DNA of 60,000 nt from Membranipora membranacea (lineage: Eukaryota > Bryozoa > Gymnolaemata > Cheilostomatida > Membraniporidae), in assembly GCA_914767715.1 (NCBI GenBank), contig OU612074.1:21688062-21748061 (forward strand). The letters run 5' to 3'. The notes below the pieces were generated by a model. That model was not told the DNA's origin, did no database searches, and saw only the letters and a list, made by a program, of their open reading frames with translations. Positions within the stretch are counted from its first letter, which is position 1. Each line of letters opens with the position of its first letter. The translations under genes were made by a program, and so were the position numbers. Below are positions 12,285 through 23,700 of this stretch, piece by piece.

Positions 12285-12542
12285 CCCCAAAAAAGAATGG
12301 GTCGATGGCGCTAATTAGATAGCCCGCTATTCACTACTTGGAGTTGTGTTCTCTCATCCCACAGCACATTCCAATCCACCATTGCCACCCTATGAAACAC
12401 AGCGTACGTGTTAGGGTTATTGGCCTTGCATGGCCCATTGCTGGGACCCCTTGTAGTAGGTTTAGCTGTCTTTCCAGCTTGTCAGCATGTCTTTCCATGC
12501 TGTCACATGTCTTTCCATGAGTCAGTCAGTAGACAAGTACAC
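12285..12542. other. Spacer between the two SINE copies
   Basis: About 258 bp with no coding signal, including a three-fold short motif, GTCTTTCCA followed by GCTTG, TGCTG or TGAGT (12469-12520). Together with the two flanking SINE copies it forms one block inserted into retrotransposon copy A between its GSVLSPLLF and FLKYADDT motifs. Confidence 0.5.
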
Positions 12543-12686
12543 AGGAGAGGTATACACCCGAGGGTGCTGGGGGCTGGAACAATCAACAATGAAAGCTCCC
12601 CCAGTGGGGCTCGAACCCACAACTCCTACGGCACTAATCGCCTGGCAGTGAATAGCAAGCGCGCTAACCGATTGCGCCATCTCAAT
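12543..12686 (-). mobile_element. tRNA-derived SINE copy 2
   Basis: Same A-box (GGCGCAATCGG), B-box (GGGTTCGAGCCCC) and 3' body as copy 1, in direct orientation, with only a few base differences. Its 5' end directly abuts the broken end of retrotransposon copy A at about 12686. Confidence 0.75.
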
Positions 12687-13668
12687 TAAAACAATAGGGG
12701 ACTTAGTACAGATCCTTGTGAGGTGCCAGTGTTGGTAATGAGTGTATCTGAGAGTAGGTTATTATTTATGGATATTGTTTGTTGTCTGCGATTACTGAGG
12801 AAGCTAATAAACCATTGTGTAACAGTTGAGTCAAGGTGTTGCAGTGATGGGATTAAATATTCTACTCTAATTGTATTGAAGGCTGATGAAAAATCTAGGA
12901 AGAGACAACGAGCGTAGTTTGTCTGGGCTTTATCGATGAAGTTGGTTATTGTTGGCGTAAGGCACATAACTGCGTCTTGAGTTGAGCGATTTGTTCTGTA
13001 TGCAAATTGGTATATGGGTCCATTGGTGTGTGCTGTGTTATATAATGTTTGATGAGTCTCTCCAGCATTTTGCAGAGGCAGCTTGTACGAGCTATCGGTC
13101 TGTAATCTTTCAGTTGAGTAGGCTTATTAACTTTAGGTATAGGCTTAATAACAGCTGTTTTCCAGAGTGTTGGTGTTGTATGGTTTTCAATAGAGCATGT
13201 GAATAGTTTGGTAATGACTGGTGCTAGTTGGTAGGCACAAAGTTTTAGGACTTTAGGGATGACCCCATCCGGCCCTGGCCCTTTGCGAGGATTTAGAGAA
13301 TTCAGTTGCTTTAAGACTGTGTCGTCGTTAATTTCAACAACAGGTGCTGTCACTTTTGTTGAATCTACAATTGGTTGGCTAATGTCTGGTTTTTCAAAAC
13401 GGCAGAAGAAGTTGTTGAGCTCATTTGGTTTGAAGTCTGTGCTTGTAGTAGGGGTAGTGTCATTTGTAGGTAATCCGCTGAGTTTTTTAATATCGTTCCA
13501 CGCTCTGGCAGGTTCGTTGACTAGGTGCTGTTTTATTTTGGCAGAGTATTCTTGTTTGGATTTTTTGATTGCTGTGCTAACATTTCTTAACGTTCTGTCT
13601 ATTACATCTTTTTTCTCCCTATCCCTCTCTGGACCGCAGTGAATTCGTATACCATTTCTAGCAGTCAT

Positions 13669-14465
13669 GGCCGTGATAGTCGGACATTTATTTTTTTCTT
13701 TATTGATGTTTAATGCCTTACAAACTCATTATAATTTTTTGTAATTGAACCGAAATAAAATGTATTGAAGGGAACAAACCATTTAGTTGTAAATTAAGTT
13801 GACGGAGAAAAAAATGCTTTTCTAGAAGATTCTGCTAAACTTTTCAAATAATGGTGAGTAAAGAACAATACGAGCAATATGCAATAGATTCAAGCATAAT
13901 GATTCAAGGATTTAGCTGTAGAAACCAATCAATTTTATTTTAAAAATAATGCGATTCAGGAGAAGTGTGATTGTTGGTAATGGAGACTTATAACTGAAAT
14001 ACGCTGTTAGGTAATTTTATTTTCATAATCACCTTTAGCACAACACAGTGTATATTAAATACCATAGAATATACAAGTAGTCACTGCTGGGCTTCGAATA
14101 AACCGAGCTGTCAATTTGTGGCTTCAAAATCTATAGAAAAGAAAGAGATAATTCTCAAGTTCTCATTGTAAGAATACAGCTAAACTTAATCCTGGGCAAA
14201 TAAATAATTAATGAGGCTACCTTTAATAACATATAAACATCTGGTGTAAGTTAGAAATCCACATTCCTTACCAAATCTTACTCAATTAGCAGCAGTTTAT
14301 GGGTGAAGGCAGATGTTTTGAGATGGGCCTGTTTCTGGTATTTTGAGGGTAACAGCATAGTTCCAGCACTACTAGTAATTATCCAAGCTTTGATGATGAG
14401 AAACTTCAGAGGCAATGAAATAACATGAGATCAGTTGTCAGTCAGTCCTCGCTCAGTACACAAGC
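13669..14465. other. 5' flank of the plus-strand lectin, no gene
   Basis: AT-rich sequence between the truncated retrotransposon and the lectin start codon. No exon, repeat or clear core promoter element is visible. Confidence 0.4.
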
Positions 14466-16977
14466 ATGGAAGAAACTTATGAGAGGATCGATAGTGAACC
14501 AAACGTCAAGGAAATGGAGCAGTCTGCAGCACAGACTATAGAGCCTAGTACAGAGGACAGAGATGAGCAAAGGAGCTTGACCAGCCGAGGGGGAGAGCAT
14601 CAAAGTGCTGCAGGAGCCAGCAGTGGTGGTGAGGGAGATCATGTGAGTCGATCTGACACAACCAGAGAAACAAGAAGTTCTAGTTCTACATCAGTCAGTA
14701 GAAGCAGGTCCGGTAGTAAATACTCTAAAAGAAGCACAGCCAGTGAGGGCATGAGCCAGGAGACATCATCTATGAGTAAGAAGTTACTTTCTGATCAGTA
14801 TGGAGACACAAAGAGTTTACTTTCCTTTAAAGGAGAACTAAAGAGAGAGAAGCTGAGAGTCATACCTAAGTCTGTGCTCATTGTGTTCGTCTTATCCATC
14901 ATCTGCCTGGTGGCCCTGCTTGTTCTAACAACATTCAACTATATCCGCATATGTAAGCTCGAAAATGCAATGAGACAAAACTTTGACAAGCACAACAGTG
15001 CCGGGTTGCAGGGAAACATGGCAGCACACTCAGGCGTGACCAATGATGATCGTGACGATGCCAACACCACACCATCCAACAATGACCAGACAACTCCTGG
15101 GGTAGTACCGCAGGTAGGCAATCCAGCACCATTAGGATCAGCACATGGCCCGCAGACCACAGATCCGCAGCCACAGAATCTCTCGGTAGTCGTCTATGAA
15201 GATGGTAGCTATGTCCAGTGGCACACTGTCAAAGAATACATTGATACCGAGATAATGAATATTAAAAATATGCTCAGCCAGACCAGGGTTGAAATTGAAG
15301 AAAATATTTACGTAGAAATAAACAGAACTCTGGAAGAGTTAGAAAACCATGAACAAGTCCACCACTATTCGCAGGTCACTACAGAGGTGTTCACAGAAAT
15401 GTTGGCCACAACAACACCAACCACAACAACACCAACAACACCAACTACAACAACGCCAACTACGACAACACCAACCACAACAACACCAACCACAACAACA
15501 CCAACTACAACAACACCAACTACAACAACATCTACTACAACAGTGCCTACTACCACAACTGAGATAGGTATGAGTTTAATGTTTTCCAATTCTCCCTTCT
15601 TTGGTTCAGGAATTAGACGGCAATAATGGGCGTCCTGACTATGTTGATTTCCCCCAATTTCAACGAAGGATATTGAAAAAAGTAATATTGTTACCTGCAG
15701 TGTTCCCTCTCATCAGTTAGTTACTTCACGATAATATAAGACACAATGACTTGAGGGACATTGAAGATGTTGCTGGATTTTTCTGCAAATCTAAAAAGAA
15801 AGTGTATATTACCTGCATAACTATTTTCATTATTTGTTGTAGTGTTACCAAGTGCATACAAGAAGAACCCGCACACAGACACCTGGTTCAGAAAGATCTT
15901 ACTGCGACGAAGCTGGGAGGAAGCTCGACTCTACTGTGAGGAAGAGGGAGAGTATCTGGCTACTTTCGACTCTCTCGAGTCGTCCATATGGATGATGGAG
16001 ATGCAGAAGGAGCATGGTACGTATGAGCAAGGCCAAGGTCAACGAGACGCTCTGTCTTACCACTTTCTAATTGCTATGACAGTTTTAGCACATAATAATG
16101 AGAATACTTCCGATTAATTCCGAGTTGCAATACATGTGTTTGCTCCATGCACCAAAGGCTTCATATAAACTGTGTTAGCAGAATTAAGAGGATCGATATA
16201 TCTGAGATCTTCAATAGCTGTTTGTCACATTTTCGATTACTCATATATGTCTTGCACTAGTACCTCTCCTGAGAAAGTTACATTTCATGACAAAAATAAC
16301 AAAATCCGAGCATCTGCTATTTACTAGAAGTAGGTTGGTGTAGCTGCGCTAAACTAGTTGATTGGACCTAAGAGCAGGTACAAAACACACAATCTGTTAT
16401 TCATTATAAGTTATTGTGTTTAATTTTGGTAGTAGGCTAATCATTTTTCTTTCCGGAGGTCAACAAGTTCCCTATAATAGAATAATTTTTGTTATTTGTC
16501 CATTTTTGAGATAATTTCTATAACTAAATAATATATTATTCATCTATAATAACATTTAATTTATATAAATAAATGTATTATTATTATTGTATTTATAGAA
16601 AACCTCTGTAAATAAATGAATGATATATTATTAATTTTTTTATCAATAGAGGTTTTCTTAAAAGTGTACAGATAACAAAAAAAAAAAAATTTACAGTATA
16701 ATAATATATATTTACACATTATCCGTTATGTTATTCTGTAGGTTGGAGAGGAGCGACTTGGGTAGGAGGGCACAGATATGACGATAAGTGGATATGGGAG
16801 GGAAGGCTTACTGGTGAGATCACATACGATTACTGGAAGGACGACGCGCCGAATAGTGAACCGGGAGATTGTATGCTACTAAGTCTGAATGAGCTCAACC
16901 AGTGGAACAACTATAACTGTGGATCTGCGCTATTCTTCATCTGCGAAACTACGGGACCGAAATTGCAGGTGGAGTAG
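14466..16977 (+). CDS. Type II membrane C-type lectin with mucin-like stalk, three exons
   Basis: Exons 14466-15567, 15843-16016 and 16742-16977 give 503 residues; both introns are phase 1, as in the lectin at 6054-7674. The tail begins MEETYERIDSEPN and is Ser/Thr/Glu-rich to about residue 135. A hydrophobic anchor follows (about 139-161, VLIVFVLSIICLVALLVL). The ectodomain ends its first exon in a Thr/Pro repeat (residues about 315-365) typical of O-glycosylated stalks. The lectin domain has WEEARLYC, the WVGG block, and Cys at GDC, YNC and FIC. The calcium-site loop reads APNSEPGD rather than EPN or QPD, and WND is replaced by WNN, so classic calcium-dependent sugar binding is doubtful. 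Start: first Met of the open exon, preceded by CAAGC. Confidence 0.88.
15408..15560 (+). repeat. Coding Thr/Pro minisatellite
   Basis: Tandem units close to ACAACACCAACTACA, 15 bp, encode TTTPT repeats in the stalk of the plus-strand lectin. Being a multiple of three, copy-number change would lengthen or shorten the stalk without breaking the frame. Confidence 0.85.
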
Positions 16978-17781
16978 CTAGAATTTTGAACGAACCTTTA
17001 GATAGCTATCTGGTGGCATTTATATCACACATAGGTTGGTGGTTCCATCTTTCGCGCTGACAAATGTGGGCAGCAGATTATGAGTATTGAGCCTTTTTTA
17101 ACTTTGCAAGATTATGGAACTCATGTCAACCAAGTTACAGACAGGATAACATTATTCCTAATGAATGTATAACAATTATTTACTGGTCAGACTGATTATT
17201 TTGAAATATAAAAATGATTACCAAACACACTATATCTTCTTGTCAATACAAAAGTGTAGTTCATATTTTCAGGTTATTTTATAGCAAATATTTCAGCCAT
17301 ATTCAAGAATTTTGTGGTATTTTTCAGCAAGCACTGTGTCTTACCTATCAGTTTATTTTACCTGTACTAATAAATTTATGCATACCCATACTAGCAGTAT
17401 TGAATGGATCATGCAAGCATCCGATACCCTGAGGTGTGCTCATTTCTGATATACAAACAACTTACTCTAATGCTCAAAAAGAGCTCTTTATTTTTTTTCT
17501 TCGACCATCAGCAAAAAAGGCAAAGGAAGCTAGAAAGCTTGTCGTGACCAGCTGGGCAAAACCATAAAGAAACTGTATCCTCAACAGCTCAGGCCGTTTG
17601 CATAACAAACTCATGAAATAACAAAAGTAAAAAGATTCCAGACCTGTTGCCACAGTCAGGGGCAGTATTTTGGATGAAAATAAAGCAATTGTGAACAAAA
17701 GCACCGAGGATTCAAACGAAGAATTCAACAGACATAAAACATTTTGTTAATTTTACTTCTTACAATATATCCACATACAGT
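16978..17781. other. Shared 3' flank of convergent lectin and GNB1L-like genes
   Basis: No exon seen. AATAAA in the minus direction at about 17487-17492 is a candidate poly(A) signal for the GNB1L-like gene, and AATAAA-like sequence near 17368 (plus) may serve the lectin. Confidence 0.4.
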
Positions 17782-20700
17782 TTAGGTAACTCTGCTATAT
17801 AAGTCCCAGCAGCACAGTATTCTATCCCTCGACGCCGTCACAAAGCTGTCATCCTCATCAAAGCAGACACATGTGATACTTTCCCTGTGGAACTCTGACA
17901 AGGCGAGGAGTTTTCCTCTCTTTGGTCCGTGAAGTCTCACGGTCCCGTCCCACGAACAAGCGACAAACAACTTACTGTCATGTCTTAGTTTAACCATATT
18001 GAACCCTTTACAAGGTGTCTCTACCTCACAGCTTACAGTTAACTGGTTCTGCTGTTCTTTGTGTTGTTTATTATCAGACTTTTGAGTGGGAGGCAATGCA
18101 GTATTTTCGTCATCATAGGCGTCATTTTTTATTTGATCAATGTCATGCTCTGAAATTCCACCTGGCGTAGTAGAATATTTCCATACAGTGATCAGACCGC
18201 TGGCTCCGGCTGACACACCTGTGCAGGTGATTGACAGGTAGTCTAGTGTTATGACAGGTTCTGAGTTTTGTGTGTTTAGAGAGCAGAGCTTTATACAAGT
18301 CAGTTCAGAGTTGTCTCCTCCTGCAAACAGAAGCATAGAAGAATCCCGTGAATGTTTCTGCGCTCAATCAAGGAGTTAAAGACTTTAAATAGTCTTGGCT
18401 CGATGAAAGAAGTAAACAATCCTGCAGTAACACTTCAATAACAAGTATACCTAATACATATGAGTTTAGATTAAACAATTTGCTTTGCACAAATATTTAC
18501 TATTTCCTCGTACATACTTACATAAATTGTACATACTTACATACATTGTACATACTTACATACATTGTACATATTTACATACATTGTACATACTTACATA
18601 CATTGTACAAACTTACATACATTGTACATACTTACATACATTGTACATACTTAGATACATTGTACATACTTACATACATTGTACATACTTACATACATTG
18701 TACATACTTACATACATTGTACATACTTACATACATCGTACATATTTACATACATTGTACATACTTACATACATTGTACAAACTTACATACATTGTACAT
18801 ACTTAGATACATTGTACATACTTACATACATTGTACATACTTACATACATTGTACATACTTACATACATTGTACATACTTACATACATTGTACATACTTA
18901 CATACATTGTACATACTTACATACATTGTACATACTTACAGGTCTCTCTTTTGCAGCAAAAAGGTAAAAATGGCCTTAAAATAAGCAGTAACCAGAGACC
19001 ATAGATAATATATCTATAGTCTCTGCAGTAACCTTATGAAACATTTTAAAAGTCATTTTCATTAACAAGTATGGAGACTTATAAGCCGGGTATTACAGGA
19101 ATGATATTTCAGGCGTTGATACTGTACAATTTGTCGTACATGTGTAACCGGAAAATAAATCTAAATATTCCAGTCCTTTGAAATATTCACCCCTATAAAT
19201 TTATTTCATCAAACCAGCTGTATAAGCTTTATGGTCGAATATCTCTGTTAGAATTCTTACCAGCATCAGAATTTCTCAGAGCAGATATTTAATCATAGCC
19301 CCAGTACTTGCATACCCACATACCTTACAAATTTCATACCTCAACTTGTGATTTTACAAATTCAAACAATGAGGAGGTAGATAAATTTCATATCAAAAAC
19401 CAGGAGGAGACCTGTTTCCTGTCTAAAGAAATAAAATCAGGGACCCCCACAGTTTTAAAGTATGGAATGTTGGATTGAATGTATGGATTTGACGATTCAT
19501 TAACTATATAATCATCGGACAGGTTTTGTCACAGAGATGGTCTGTGGTTATTCAGAGAAGCCGTTATATTACAACATTAAATGAGTAGTCACTCATATCT
19601 GCAGTCTAGCAGACTCCTAGATCTAATCACACATTTGGTGATCATCTCCAATATGTCTAATCAATGAGCTTCCTGATCTGAATATTAGCTCTGTCATTAT
19701 TGAACTGAGCTGGTCAACAAATCCACAAATCAAGTTCAACAATTCCGTTAATTTTAGTTAGGCTGTTTGGACAATGAGTAAAACATAATGATAATTGTTA
19801 TCGTAAAACTCTTAAGTCAATCACTGTTTAGACCAAGGATCTTGCGAGTGACTATCTCCGTAGTGTCATAGCAGCTGTGCTGCAGAGATTATGTGAATCA
19901 AAGGCTAGATTGTGGGCAGAGTGGGAGTAGCGGAAGTTGTCTCCCGCAGCAGAAAATAAGCAATGATACAAAGTTTAAGCCTGTGTTAGAATTTAGGGGA
20001 TATGCAAGGGGATTGTGCCCCCCTTTCTACTTTGTCTAGGGGGATGCATAAACCATAACCCAGGTTACTGCCAGCTGTTGAGTACATAAATATGAGTTTT
20101 CCAAAATATGGCTAAAGTTGATGCATTTTCATTTGTAAACACCACAGGGCTCCGCACCGGACCTCACCGGGGTCAGAGGAAGCCCCCTAGACCCCCAGCC
20201 TGGTTGGCATCCCCCCACCTCATATTTTCGACTTTTAAAACTGCGTAGGGGTTGTATATTACAAACCTGTAAGATTATACATAGTGACTAAGCCTGCTTC
20301 ATCTCCGACGATTATCACGACTCCAGACCTGTCGGTATGACTTGTTCTAATACTAGTCACCATAGCTGTCATATTCATCACACAATCCGTAGCCTGTATA
20401 TCTAAAATAGGTAATAGTTTACAACTTGTCGTAATCAGCAGCAGATATTCGTAATGTTTCACAATTTTTTAACAAATTTGTTTGATGGTCACATAGACTA
20501 CTAAGGTTGTACCATCATACATTTAACGATATTATTTCGGCTTCCCTTAAAGTTAAAAGTTCATAGCCCAATGTGGAAACATCAACACTAACACATGGTA
20601 TGAGTGGGAATACACAGTGACAAGATCTACTCCAGAAAACTTTTCGAGCCTATAAAGTACTCTTAATCCATATTTGTAACTGTGTCTGCAGGCAAGCTAA

Positions 20701-23700
20701 GACCACAAAACTCTCAGATATCATCCGAAACAAAACGTAACATATTACAGCATAACTCTGGATAGAAAATTAGCCGCCCAGTTGATTTTGTTATCAACAA
20801 AATAAAGAGGATTTGATAAGTGTCTGCTGGATTATGGTCACATGGTGTTTAGCCTTATGGTCACATGGTGTTTAGCCCTATGGTCACATGGTGTTTAGCC
20901 TTATGGTCACATGGTGTTTAGCCTTATGGTCACATGGTGTTTAGCCTTATGGTCACATGGTGTTTAGCCTTATGGTCACATGGTGTTTAGCCTTATGGTC
21001 ACATGGTGTTTAGCCTTATGGTCACATGGTGTTTAGCCTTATGGTCACATGGTGTTTAGCCTTATGGTCACATGGTGTTTAGCCCTATGGTCACATGGTG
21101 TTTAGCCTTATGGTCACATGGTGTTTAGCCTTATGGTCACATGGTGTTTAGCCTTATGGTCACATGGTGTTTAGCCTTATGGTCTAGCTAACTTAGCCAT
21201 CACAATCTCATATACTCTAGAGGACTACGCTAGAGCTATAAGCTAGAGTTTATTGTTAATAGTTGAAGTTGACTAAAAGTTCCTAGCACCAATTTTGTCT
21301 GACTAAAGTTGGGGAGTTTACATAATGTAATGAGGGTGAGTAGGGCCTTATTACTAGCAAGCAATAAGTTTTGCTATATTAAGAGAGCGCAAAGATGAAA
21401 AAACCTCTTTTAATTATTATATCAATGATTGACACCTACGATTATATCTATAAATAGTGGAGGTCTTCTGCATGTACAACACCATCGTGCATTCAGATTA
21501 AAGAGCCCTCCTGTATGGTATAGCTCCATACAGGAGGATGCTGTCATCAACCACTGCAGCTTCGGCCTTGAAGCTCTATGCTTCACCCTGGGTCAAAGCT
21601 GTCAGATGTTGAAAAGTGACACTAACGACTCGGAAACATAGTCGTCACTATAAACCTCTTCCTAAGCAGCACCTCGGTGCAGTCATCGTCTACCTAGACG
21701 GACAGCAACATTATTATATATAATATCTATGACTGACACCGATACTCACCACACACGGTGGGTGTATCCTCTGTAGATAACAGTGTATACATACACACAG
21801 ATTTATCTCTGGGTACAGCTATATATGTGACATCATCACTCCAGGGAGAACTAATCACGTCTACACCGCAGAATGTTGGGCAGAGTGAATCTGTGATATG
21901 TGACTCTACAACAACACAACAACAATGAATTGTATTTTTTCAAATCTGTTAAACAATCAAGTGGGTTCTCATGCGCTGCCTAGTAGAGGAGGTAAAGAGA
22001 GCTCTCAAGGCAGGCTCATTCTTGGATCAAACTTCATAATGTCTTTCTGCATCACAAAAAATTGAGAAATAAGAACAACAAATTTTAAAAACTAGGCTTG
22101 AGCAAGATATTGAGAACAGGAGCAAAGTAAGGCAGTCATGCACTAGCAACGTAGTTTGTCTGATAAAAAAAATGATTAAACGAGATTGTTGGGAGTTATG
22201 CGCCTACAATGCATGACGGTATAACTCCCGACCATAGTGAATCGCAACAGTATCATTATATGATTCTCTGTACACCATAGAGTTACTATATAATATCTCT
22301 ATGGGACACACACACACCTGACTCATCTTGCTCCGTTACCTTTTATTATTTCTAGTTTGTGATCGTTCCATGTGAGGACCAGTAACTTCTGATCTCTTGT
22401 GTATACTACTAGTCGGGAGTGAGGAATATTAGGACTTTTAGTCAGTATAACAGATAGTACTGTAGTGTCACCAACTTTTTTTGTCTCCAGAATGCTTTGT
22501 GTGTTCAGGTTCCACAACACCAAGTTACCGCTGTCAGTCCCTTAAAAAAAATAGAGCAAGGATGTATTGAATAAAACGAGTGCTTGAGCATAAACTTTTA
22601 CATAAGTGTCCCCCAATCTTTACCATAGTTAACCATACCATTTTGTGTTTAATACATTTTGTGTTTAGGACATGGAGAGATCGGTGGTTTAAATGAAGAA
22701 AGTACAATTATAGGCGACTGAACAGGCTGAGCATTAGACTATCCAGCTAACCTGTGGTCAACCAAATCAAATCGAGGCCAACTCGAGAGGCAGACTAAAA
22801 TTACTGCTAAAATTTGGAGATCGAACAAGCAACATCTTGATACTAGTGACACTAGGAAGTAGCAACAGTTTTTGTACACCTTTATCTGTCTACGCTAAGT
22901 TGTCCCGGGCTTAAATTGATTAACTCTTAATTAATTTGTAGGCAATTTTGTATTCAAGAAATTTTGAAGAGCTTGGATTTGCATACCTTAGCGAAGATTT
23001 ATGCCTAGTCAAGACTTTTCCAATATGAGAGCGCATAAGGGCCATTCATTCACAAAGAGTTTGAGAAAGCACATCAGGTGAAGAGAAGCAAGACCACTCT
23101 TACTAAGATTCACGGCGTCAATTTTTTCAGTTGTAATAACATACAGCAGATAATCGAAAAGCAGCGGATGTGAGATGAGGTAGAGAAAAAGCAGTTTATG
23201 TGGGCTCCATCAAACTATATAAAACTTACTAGCAACTAGAGAATCACAGAGCAGAAAAAACTTACTTAAAATAGGAGGTAGTTTATTTATGCAAAGTCAT
23301 AGCTTAAAAACGACAATAATGTCAGGACAGGACTTCCATAGCAGGCAGTGGTACCACCCAAACTACCAGGAGGATGTTAGGCTACCACCAGGAATGACTT
23401 TGGAGCAGACTATGCTCCTTATGCTATCAGTCTCTATACTAGGACCCGCTCTACTGATAGTGATGGTGGAACTCCTCATGAGATGTGTGAGAATAAAGAG
23501 AGCACAGCAGGGTGATACTGACCCTGAGACAGCTGAGAAGGTTCAACATGTCCGTGAGAAAACACCGGGTAAGACTCTGTGATTGGGAGTATGTATGTAC
23601 CTTTATTATCTCAAAGGGGGTGATTGAGAAATAAAAAGCTGGCCTCCTGCAGTAAAATTTGTTAATAAAATTGCTGATTTCTAAAACTGTTAGGTTAAAG

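Larger units (their letters stand above)
9334..13668 (-). mobile_element. Rex1/Babar-like non-LTR retrotransposon, host copy A, interrupted twice
   Basis: Minus-strand pieces of one reverse transcriptase appear in order: 13668-12686 (pre-RT region and RT blocks GPDGVIPK, FRPIA-like DYRPIARTS, LDFSSAFNTI, NTGTSQGSVLSPLLF), 12135-12005 (FLKYADDT, catalytic box) and 10030-9486 (LDLLLNAGKTKEML to the C terminus). The first gap is a block with two SINE copies; the second gap is a whole second element of the same family (copy B). Across the B gap the frame is restored exactly between NRIANQ and CSDLDLLLN. At least one frameshift lies near 9930 and the 5' part, including any endonuclease, is missing. 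This copy is dead. Confidence 0.85.

Noticed and set aside
16599-16656. AGAAAACCTCT/AGAGGTTTTCT inverted repeat as another palindromic insertion
   Set aside because: There is no direct repeat at its borders and the loop is long; chance or an older element is equally likely.
18480-18984. Three overlapping open frames rich in YILTYIVHTYIH
   Set aside because: Translation of the 19-bp tandem array in an intron; the three frames encode the same repeat shifted.
20833-21183. Regular repeats that might suggest a CRISPR array
   Set aside because: Units abut without unique spacers and the window is eukaryotic; it is an ordinary satellite.
21511-21713. Hammerhead ribozyme in the structured repeat
   Set aside because: I found no CUGANGA and GAAA core at the right spacing on either strand in either copy.
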